Assembly (NCBI GenBank): GCA_038750655.1
Contig: JBCDGZ010000056.1
Location: 1-45,483 of the forward strand
DNA: 45,483 nucleotides
From: JBCDGZ01 sp038750655
Lineage (GTDB): Bacteria; Bacteroidota; Bacteroidia; Chitinophagales; Saprospiraceae
Direction: 5' to 3'
In this document: one piece after another, positions 1 to 7,700 of the stretch
How the letters are laid out: every line of letters begins with the position of its first letter
Numbering within the stretch: position 1 is the first letter of the stretch
The notes under the pieces: model-generated
What the model saw: only the letters and a program-made list of their open reading frames with translations
The model's database searches: none
Told to the model about the DNA's origin: nothing
Made by a program: the position numbers and the translations under genes

Positions 1-4
1 ATAG

Positions 5-36
5 AAAAAGCCTGAAATCTTTTGCAGATTTCAGGC
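5..36 (-). terminator. Intrinsic terminator of the TonB-dependent receptor gene
   Basis: A perfect 11-bp stem (GCCTGAAATCT at 10-20, AGATTTCAGGC at 26-36) with a 5-nt loop lies 34 bases beyond the stop codon of the minus-strand receptor gene. The A-run at 5-9 becomes a U-run on the minus-strand transcript, so this is a canonical Rho-independent terminator. Confidence 0.85.
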
Positions 37-70
37 CAATTGATCTAAGATATGATTTAATTAAGTCGGT

Positions 71-2560
71 TTAAAATCCCATTTCGCCACCACCACCGTC
101 ATAACCGCCACGACCACCACGGCGGCCGCGCTTCTTCTTCTGGTTGAGGCGATAGTTGAGGGCTAGGGTAAACTGGCGGGCGCGCCACTGAAATTCGCCC
201 TCGTTTCTCGCCGAATCCTCGATGGTGATATAGCGACGGCGGCGCGAGTTGAACACATCATTGATGCTAAAGGTCAGGGTGCCATTACCCTTCAAAATAT
301 CTTTACTGGCCGCAAAATCCATATGGTAGATGGCTTTATTTCGACCTTGTGGGGTCTCTCTTGGCGCGCGATAGTTGGCGCGAATTTGTACATCCGTTTT
401 CTTCCAGAACGTCATACGCGAAGTGATTCGTCCCAGCATGCTGAGGGCATCCGCAGAGGAATTATTCCCCACATTATCCCCATTGATGATGGAGCGGAAA
501 AAATTGACATCACCATTGAGGCGCAGCCATTTCTTAGGACTGGCGGAAAAGGTTAATTCCAACCCGTAGGAATCCTCGGTAGCCAGGTTTTTAGGAATAA
601 TTGTCGCATTTCCAGTTTCCAGGTCCGTATCCCGAATTCTGCGGATGACGCCGGTAGAATAGCGGTAGTAAATCGAAGAACTGAACGAGGCTTTGTCCCA
701 ATATTTGATATGACTCAGCTCGTAAGAATCGGTAAAGGAAGGATCGAGGTTGGGATTGCCGGCGAAGACGTTGCGTGCGTCGCTGAAGGTCACAAAAGGA
801 TTGAGGTACCAAAAGCGAGGGCGGCGCAGCCGACGGCTATAGCTGATCTGGACATTGTGCTGATTGGGTAATTCGTAGGAGAGGTGAACGGTTGGGAAAA
901 AGTTGAAATACGTACGATCGTTGACTTCATTGGTTTGCAGCAGCTCTGTACGAACATTAGAAAGTTCTCCTCGCAGACCCGCTTGGTAAGAAAACTTGCC
1001 GTATTTATTCCCCAGCATGAAATAGGCGGCATAGATATCTTCATCGTAAACAAAGTTATTGCTGAATCCTTCCAGTGACACCCAGCGGTTGTCGGCCCAT
1101 TCTTCTACCAAATAGTCGTTTTTGATGTCCCGAATAGAGATTAGGGAGCCAATTTCAAACTGGCCGTCCTTGCTAAAAGGATGCACATAATCGATTTGAA
1201 AGCGGGTTCTTTTTTCGCCCTCCGAATTGGCGGAGCGCTGTTCGAGGTCTTCACGCAGCCCCGGTTCGCCGTTGGGAAAAAAGTAGGTTTCCGTAAAATC
1301 AGAGGACTCCACTTCGGTGTTTTCTTGAAACTGAAAATCTGCCGTCAGTTCCTGCCCCTTGCGGCTAAATGTTCTTTTGTATTGGAGCGAATATTCTAGG
1401 TTATCTTCATCTTCCTTTTCATCGTCCGTGCGGTAGGTAACGCTTTGCAGATTATCGGGAAAACTGTTGATGTAGTCTCTATAGGTGACCGTATTGAAGT
1501 TATCTTCATCACTCACCTTGTAGAGGAAGGCTCCGGTAAGGGTCGTTTTTTCGCCCAAGAAATAATCCATTCCAAGGCGGACACTATTGGACAAACCACC
1601 TCTTTCGAAGGTGCGGTCTTGATCCAGAATATAAGTAGTATCGCCGCGATAAAGCTCTTGGTAATTGAAGCCTTCGCCGGGGCGCTTGCGGTAGCTGACG
1701 CCGTAATTGGCGAAAAAGTTGATGTCCTTGCGGCGGTAATTCATGTTGACAGCAGCGCCGAAGTTCTCTGGGTAGCCTGCCGTAATATCAAAGGAGCCAT
1801 TGAGGCCGCTCTTTTTGTCTTTACGCAAAACAATGTTGATGATCCCCGACATGCCTTCTGCCTCATAGCGGGCCGAAGGATTCGTGATAACTTCCACCCG
1901 TTCGATTAGGTTGGAGGGAATTTGTCGGAGGCCGTTGAGGTCACCTACTCCGATCAAACCAGAGGGCTTACCATTAACCAGCACGCGAACATCGTTGCTA
2001 CCGCGCAGGCTGACGTTGCCTTCCAGGTCGACGGCTACCGAAGGAACATTGTCGAGAATATCCTCGGCGGTACCGCCCCGGTTGGCCAGGTCTTTCCCGA
2101 CATTGAAGACCTTTTTATCCAAAGTCATCTGCATCTGGCTTTTCTCTGCTCTCACCTCTACCTCGTCGAGCATAGCTGCATCAGATTGCAGCTTAACGAT
2201 ACCTAAATCGGCCTTCCTCAATTCTCTATCAAAGGGAATTCGATCAATAATGAGAGTGGTATAAGAAAGAAATTCAATCTTGGCGTAAAGGCGTCCCGGC
2301 CGGGTTTCAAAAGAAAACTTCCCGTTCATATCCGTAATACCACCAGCTACCATCGAGCTGTCTTTGTAAGAAAACAGCGTAACCGTGGCGTATTCCAGCG
2401 GGTTGCCGGTGGCTTCATCAACAATTCTTCCTTCGACCTTAAACTTAGGCATCGCGCCACGCGGTCCGCCCGGCCGTTGGCCTCTTTGCTGTGCCAGCAG
2501 CGACGTTCCGCTCATCAACAGGGTGCTCATTAACAAGAGTAGCGTAAAATATTTTTTCAT
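71..2560 (-). CDS. TonB-dependent outer-membrane receptor (carboxypeptidase-regulatory-like domain + plug + barrel)
   Basis: Outer-membrane beta-barrel protein of about 829 residues, from the TonB-dependent receptor family common in Bacteroidota. It starts with a signal peptide (MKKYFTLLLLMSTLLMSG...LLAQ). Next is a carboxypeptidase-D-regulatory-like domain (about residues 40-115, with VEGRIVDEATGNPLEYATV) and a plug-like domain (about 145-235, with DILDNVPSVAV and VLVNGKPSGLIG). The rest is a long beta-barrel of the 'outer membrane beta-barrel family' type. I chose the ATG at 2560 rather than the one three codons upstream because the signal peptide then begins MKK. The C-terminus is unusual: an Arg/Gly-rich tail (KKRGRRGGRGGYDGGGG) precedes the final Phe. 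There is no SusD partner next to it, so it is probably not a SusC-type glycan importer. The substrate cannot be read from the sequence. The kinase/regulator pair immediately upstream on the same strand could control it. Confidence 0.9.
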   Translation of the reverse strand: MKKYFTLLLLMSTLLMSGTSLLAQQRGQRPGGPRGAMPKFKVEGRIVDEATGNPLEYATVTLFSYKDSSMVAGGITDMNGKFSFETRPGRLYAKIEFLSYTTLIIDRIPFDRELRKADLGIVKLQSDAAMLDEVEVRAEKSQMQMTLDKKVFNVGKDLANRGGTAEDILDNVPSVAVDLEGNVSLRGSNDVRVLVNGKPSGLIGVGDLNGLRQIPSNLIERVEVITNPSARYEAEGMSGIINIVLRKDKKSGLNGSFDITAGYPENFGAAVNMNYRRKDINFFANYGVSYRKRPGEGFNYQELYRGDTTYILDQDRTFERGGLSNSVRLGMDYFLGEKTTLTGAFLYKVSDEDNFNTVTYRDYINSFPDNLQSVTYRTDDEKEDEDNLEYSLQYKRTFSRKGQELTADFQFQENTEVESSDFTETYFFPNGEPGLREDLEQRSANSEGEKRTRFQIDYVHPFSKDGQFEIGSLISIRDIKNDYLVEEWADNRWVSLEGFSNNFVYDEDIYAAYFMLGNKYGKFSYQAGLRGELSNVRTELLQTNEVNDRTYFNFFPTVHLSYELPNQHNVQISYSRRLRRPRFWYLNPFVTFSDARNVFAGNPNLDPSFTDSYELSHIKYWDKASFSSSIYYRYSTGVIRRIRDTDLETGNATIIPKNLATEDSYGLELTFSASPKKWLRLNGDVNFFRSIINGDNVGNNSSADALSMLGRITSRMTFWKKTDVQIRANYRAPRETPQGRNKAIYHMDFAASKDILKGNGTLTFSINDVFNSRRRRYITIEDSARNEGEFQWRARQFTLALNYRLNQKKKRGRRGGRGGYDGGGGEMGF

Positions 2561-2647
2561 ACAGGTCATTCGGTTTAAAAGCAGTGGAATTTAAGTTTGA
2601 GTACGTTCAACTAACAGCGAATTATATTTAATGTTTGAACTTTGGTG

Positions 2648-2655
2648 CAAAAGTA
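2648..2655 (-). promoter_or_regulatory. Possible Bacteroidota -7 promoter box for the TonB receptor gene
   Basis: Read on the minus strand this is TACTTTTG, matching the Bacteroidota -7 consensus TAnnTTTG. It lies about 90 bases before the receptor start. No -33 TTTG was found at the usual spacing, so support is weak. Confidence 0.3.
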
Positions 2656-2696
2656 CAGGGAATCGCCCTTTAGAATTTGTAGCAAATCTGATTTCT

Positions 2697-3965
2697 TCAA
2701 TTCCAATTCAATTTTAACATATGGACTTGATTTTCGTAGAGGTAGCGCAGTTTGATGTTCTGGCGTTCACAGATTTTGCTGACAATGGCCAGGCCCAGGC
2801 CCAGCGAGGCGGAGCTTTGCTGGCTTTTGCGGAAGCGTTCGAATAGCTGCTCGGTGGGCAGGCCGGGGGCGATGCCGGAGTTGGAAATTTCCAATTGTTG
2901 AGCTTCAAATTTCACTCGAATCCATCCGTTTTCGATGTTGTGCTGAATGGCATTTTTGAGCAGATTGGTGATCAGCAGATCGGCCATATTGCGGTTGATG
3001 GGCAGGCGGACCTGGGGATCGATGTGTTCTTTGAGCCGTAGGCCCTTGAGGGTGATGAGTTCTTTGAAAATGGATAAGTTGGATTGTAAAAGCGCGGAGA
3101 AATCAATGGCTTTTTCTTCCACAAATTCCTGATTCTCTATTTTCGTCAGTAAGGTCAGACTTTGGCCGAGCCGAGAGAGTTTGTTGAGCGAACTCTGGGC
3201 TTCTTGTAGCAATTGAAGCTGCTCAGGCTGTAGATTGGGTTGGCTTTGCAGCAGTTCTAGTTTACCCTGGGCCACGGCAATTGGTGTCTGAATTTCGTGG
3301 GAAGCATTCTCCGAAAATTCCTTGAGTAACTGATAATCGTTGCGAGCCTTTTCCGTCATACTTTGCACAAATTGATTGAGTTCCCGAAACTCCCGCGTAT
3401 TGGTAGTCGGCAAGGCCAAGGTTTCCTGTTTTCTTAAATCAAACCTACTAATGGCCGAAAGAATTTGCCGGAAGGGTAGGAGTAACTGTCTGGAAATGAG
3501 GAAGCTAAATAATAACAGCACTAAGCTGAGCAACAAAAATAAACGAGTCATAATTCGCCAAACTCCCTGCACCATATCATCGGACTCGATAAAAACATCG
3601 ATGATGCTGATCCAGTAGTGTTGTCCATTGATCTGTCGAACCGCCGTGAGTTTGCGGAAGGGCTCCAAGGCGTCGATCTTGGGGCTGGGATGAAGGGCCA
3701 GAGTATCCGAAAAATACCCTCGAGGCTCCAAAGGCTTGGTTGGTGCTTCGATCGCTCGAATCTCTACTTTGCTGTTGCGCAAGGCTTCAATGGGACTACC
3801 TTCTTTGATCGCATTGATCAACATGCGCATATTGCTGCGCAGGGAGTAGTCGGTTTCTCTTTTGACCTCCTTTTTCACCTGCGTATAAGTCATCCAGCCT
3901 CCGACACCAAAGACCATCAGTGCCAGTAGCAAGTACCAGAGTGTCGTTTTGGTAATCAGTCGCAT
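2697..3965 (-). CDS. Sensor histidine kinase
   Basis: Inner-membrane two-component sensor of 422 residues. Two transmembrane helices (about residues 8-26 and 141-158) flank an extracytoplasmic sensor region of about 110 residues. A HAMP-like linker follows, then the phospho-acceptor H box with His223 in ASHEIQTPIA, the N box (LLITNLLKNAIQHN) and the G boxes (SNSGIAPG, GLGLAIVSKI). The gene begins 3 bases after the stop of the response regulator, so the two are co-transcribed and act as a pair. Architecture resembles QseC/PhoR-class kinases with small periplasmic domains. The signal sensed is unknown. The TonB-receptor gene downstream on the same strand is a candidate target, which is inference from position only. 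Confidence 0.92.
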   Translation of the reverse strand: MRLITKTTLWYLLLALMVFGVGGWMTYTQVKKEVKRETDYSLRSNMRMLINAIKEGSPIEALRNSKVEIRAIEAPTKPLEPRGYFSDTLALHPSPKIDALEPFRKLTAVRQINGQHYWISIIDVFIESDDMVQGVWRIMTRLFLLLSLVLLLFSFLISRQLLLPFRQILSAISRFDLRKQETLALPTTNTREFRELNQFVQSMTEKARNDYQLLKEFSENASHEIQTPIAVAQGKLELLQSQPNLQPEQLQLLQEAQSSLNKLSRLGQSLTLLTKIENQEFVEEKAIDFSALLQSNLSIFKELITLKGLRLKEHIDPQVRLPINRNMADLLITNLLKNAIQHNIENGWIRVKFEAQQLEISNSGIAPGLPTEQLFERFRKSQQSSASLGLGLAIVSKICERQNIKLRYLYENQVHMLKLNWN

Positions 3966-3968
3966 AGG

Positions 3969-4646
3969 CTAAGTCTTACTGAATTTGTATCCCATTCCGT
4001 AGATGGTTTTAATATAATCCTGGCCTTCGGCCGCGTTGATTTTTTTGCGCAAATTCTTGATGTGCTGATAGACAAAATCAAAAGAATCCAAGAAATCGAC
4101 GTTGTCTCCCCAGAGGTGCTCGGCAATCGTTTGCCGGCTTAGTACTCGGTTTTTGTTGGAGATGAAAAAGAGCAGCAGCTCATATTCTTTTAGGGTTAGG
4201 GTCAGCAATTGGGTTTTAACTTGTACCTCGTGGGTTTCGGTATCCAGTTGAATCTCTTCGAAAATCAGGCGGGTATGGCCCTGGAGTTTGCGTCGTCGCC
4301 AGATGGCTTTAAGGCGGGCGTTCAGCTCGGCGAGGTGAAAGGGCTTGGTGAGGTAATCATCCGCTCCTAGCTCTAATCCCAGCAGGCGGTCGTCCAGTGC
4401 GTTTTTAGCAGAAATGATTAAGATGCCGGTTTCTGGTTGGCTCTTTTTGAGCAGCCTGAGCAAGTCGAGTCCGCTTCCATGGGGCAGAAGGAGGTCGAGT
4501 ACCACGATGTCGTAGACAAAGTTGATGAGCTTATCTTCGGCCAGCCGAAAGTCGGCGGCCCATTCGCAGATCATCTCGCCCTTGCCCAAGTACTCCTGCA
4601 TATTGGCGGCCAAGGCTGCTTCGTCTTCTACAATCAAAATTTTCAT
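3969..4646 (-). CDS. OmpR/PhoB-family response regulator
   Basis: DNA-binding response regulator of 225 residues. The receiver domain has the acidic pocket (MKILIVEDEA, Glu7/Asp8), the phospho-acceptor Asp51 (VVLDLLLPHGSG) and Lys81 (IISAK). The C-terminal winged-helix output domain shows the PhoB-like pattern (LTLKEYELLLFF, SRQTIAEHLWG, KNLRKKI, TIYGMGYKF). The frame stays open further upstream, but the start at 4646 places the conserved MKILIVEDE at the N-terminus, as in the whole family. It is the first gene of a two-gene unit with the histidine kinase just downstream and most likely receives its phosphate. Confidence 0.93.
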   Translation of the reverse strand: MKILIVEDEAALAANMQEYLGKGEMICEWAADFRLAEDKLINFVYDIVVLDLLLPHGSGLDLLRLLKKSQPETGILIISAKNALDDRLLGLELGADDYLTKPFHLAELNARLKAIWRRRKLQGHTRLIFEEIQLDTETHEVQVKTQLLTLTLKEYELLLFFISNKNRVLSRQTIAEHLWGDNVDFLDSFDFVYQHIKNLRKKINAAEGQDYIKTIYGMGYKFSKT

Positions 4647-4690
4647 ACTGAGGGCAAAGATAAGTAAGGATTTTGTAGAATTTTTGAAGC

Positions 4691-4722
4691 AAAAAAGCGG
4701 CACCGGAAGTACCGATGCCGCT
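4691..4722 (-). terminator. Intrinsic terminator of the giant T9SS protein gene
   Basis: Arms AGCGGCA (4696-4702) and TGCCGCT (4716-4722) form a stem with a further short inner stem. The A-run at 4691-4696 gives a U-tract on the minus transcript. It lies 41 bases past the stop of the minus-strand PKD protein gene and separates it from the downstream response regulator. Confidence 0.75.
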
Positions 4723-4763
4723 CGTAAGCTATGAATTATAAAAGATTACAGCTTTGTTAATGC

Positions 4764-7700
4764 TTAGTTGCTGATCTTAACGACTTTCTGTGAGCCTTCT
4801 AGCTGTCCATCTCTGAACAAGAGCAGGCTATATACACCATCGGGCAGATCACTGATGTCCAGTGGCATATTCAGCTCTTGACGCAGATGAGTCAGGTGGC
4901 GTACCAGCTGGCCATCCATGCGGATCAAGCGCAGTTCGATTATGCCTTCTTTATCCAGTTCGTAGGCAATGTTGATGGCCGTTGAGGCTGGATTTGGATT
5001 GGCGGTCAAGCTGCTGTTGTTGCTCAGTTTTTCGATGTCAGTCAACTCTAAGGAACGACCTTGAGCGTCGCTGGTACTACAGCGAGGTTTGCGTACACAG
5101 AATTTAGCGATACAAACATCATGGCCAATAGCGATGTAGACCTCGAAGCAGAGTGGGCTGTTGTGTGGAGGTACATCTACTACTTGTGCATTGATGGTGT
5201 AAGTGTTTCCTGAAGTAATCACACTGAGATTGGTGATGTTATTCTCCCATTGTCCCTGTACTGGAGAGACGACAACAGAGCCATTAGCAATGACTGATGT
5301 AATCGTTACACTCAAATTGTAGTTGTAGTTGCCAGCGATGTCGACGAATGGTGATGCGCAGGTCAAGGTTGGTGACTTAGCGTTGGCCTGGTCGCAAGGA
5401 TAGAATTCGTTCTCACATTCTGGCAATTCGAAGGTTATTTCAAATTTGCAAGGTTCTCTTGTCACCGGATCATAGCCAGTCACGAGGAAGGTAACAGAGC
5501 CGGTTCCCTGTGGAGCGATGATGGTTCCAGAGATAATTGAGGTAGTCCCTCCGCCTGGTAGATTATTGGGGCTAGCTGCGATGGTAATATCTGGATTACC
5601 ATTTACATCTACCCAGCTCAGGTTAATCAGTGGGTTACCATTGTTCAAGATAGCATACTGGAAGTTGTAGAAGTTGAAGCCATTGTAATTGTATAGGCAT
5701 TCGATGCCGTAATCTTGAGGCTCAATCTCACAGAAGCCACCGCCACCATCACAAGGTGGGAAGCCATCGATGCAGAGTTCAAACTCACAGAGGACACCAT
5801 TGGTACCTGTACCGGCAAAGACAAAGCAGGCGAAGCTGCTGCCGTTGAGTAGCGTAAATTCGAAGGTTACTGTTGTCGGCCCACTGCCACCGCCAGGAAT
5901 ACTGTTAGGCTGGAAGGTTGCAGCGTGGACGATACCTTCGTTCGAGGTAGCAGAGAAGTTACTCAGGCTGATGCCATTATTGAATACAGCGACAGTGATC
6001 TCATACAGCGGCCCGCCGTTGATCAGATCAAATCCAATGCATTCGACCTTGAGTGGATCGATTTCGAGGCCACAGTCGCGGCAGTTATCGCCGATGTCGA
6101 TGATGATGTCCTCAGAGTAAGTACTACAACCCGCTTGGTTAGTGACCAGCACATTATAAATCCCGGATTGGGTGAATGTGTAGGTGCCCATCGTGGCTCC
6201 AGTGATAGGATTACCATCGAGGAACCACTGGTAGGTGTAGCCCCAGCCTTGCGGAGCGGTCCAGGTTGTATGATCGGGGAAGCAGTAGCAGCCGACGGCC
6301 AGGTCGGAAAGGTCGGGCGCCTCATCGAGGTTGACGGAGGCACTGGACTGGCAGCCATTTGGCGCGTAAGCCACCACTTCGATGGTACCGCCAGAGAGTG
6401 CAGTGGTCATGTTAGAGCCAGCAGTACCATTACTCCAAACATAGTTGCTGACTGGGCTAGAAGCATTGGCTGTGAGTGCAATGGGTACACAGCCGCTAGT
6501 AGGAGTAATGTTCAGTCCTTGTGGGCCATCATTGATGGTACCGGTAAATACTGGTGAAGCATCAAAACAACCAGTAGCAATATCCGTCAGGGTAACAACG
6601 GCATTGAATGAACCACTACCGAAAGGAGTAAAGGTAATCGAAGGAGTGGTTGCATTAGAGGTACCAAAAGGATAATTAGCACTCCACTGGTAGGTGAAGT
6701 CACTTCCTTGATTGCCAGAAAGCAGTACCTCATCACCCAAACAGTATTCATCCCGACCAAAGACAATCGCATTTGGCACTGGCTGAACGACTACATTTTC
6801 AACGTCTGAAATACTGGCACAGCCATTAGCGTCAGTTACGGTTACGATATAGCCATTGGTGCTGGTTACGACATTACTAGAAGGATTGCCTGTAGCGAAT
6901 GGCATATTATCCACTGTACCCCAGCTGTAAGTGTAAGGCATTGTTCCGCCAGCGAATGTGGCGTTGAGCGCCGTTCCAGCATTGGCACAGAAAGGCCCGG
7001 CAGGATCGATTTCCAAATTTGCTATGGTATTGCGGTAAATGGTCAAGTTTAGCATGTCTGTATCTGTACAGCCAAATTGATCGGTGACACTCAGGGTAAC
7101 AGGGAAGATAACGGATGATCCACCACCTCCTGGGAGGTTGTTGTACTCCCGGTCGGGAGCAGTTAGGGTACTCTCCGCACCATCGCCAAAACTCCAGAGA
7201 TAGCTGTTGCCAATTCCTGTAGAGCTATTGATAAAATCTACTGGTATTCCCTCACAAGTAGGGCTTGCCGTGAAGTTGGCAGAAGCGGGGGCCGGGATAT
7301 TTAGCGTCTGAGTAGTCTGGCAGGTGGTACTACCATCTGTAACGGTAAGGGTAATGGTCTGGCTGGTTCCAAAAGGAATGATGGCTTGTGGGCTAGGATC
7401 GTTCGGTCCAGATCCACCGACGTAGGTACTACCAGCAGGTAAAGACCAGCTATAGTTTAGGTTGACCCCAGGGAGGTCCAAAAAGTCGGTTTGGTCAATT
7501 AAGTCGGTAACAATATTACCGCCGACACAGCTGTACTCGGTAATAAAGTAAGGCACAAAGATAACTGTTACAGTTTCTGTCCAGCTACATACTAAGCCAC
7601 CAGGCAGTTCTACGGACATGGTAACGTTGTAGAAGCCAGAGTGCTCATAGGTATGCGTAACTGGTGATCCAGCACCGGAATTGCCATCGTCGAAATCCCA

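Noticed and set aside
1445..1909. 154-codon plus-strand frame opposite the TonB receptor gene
   Set aside because: Antisense to well-supported beta-barrel coding sequence; no domain.
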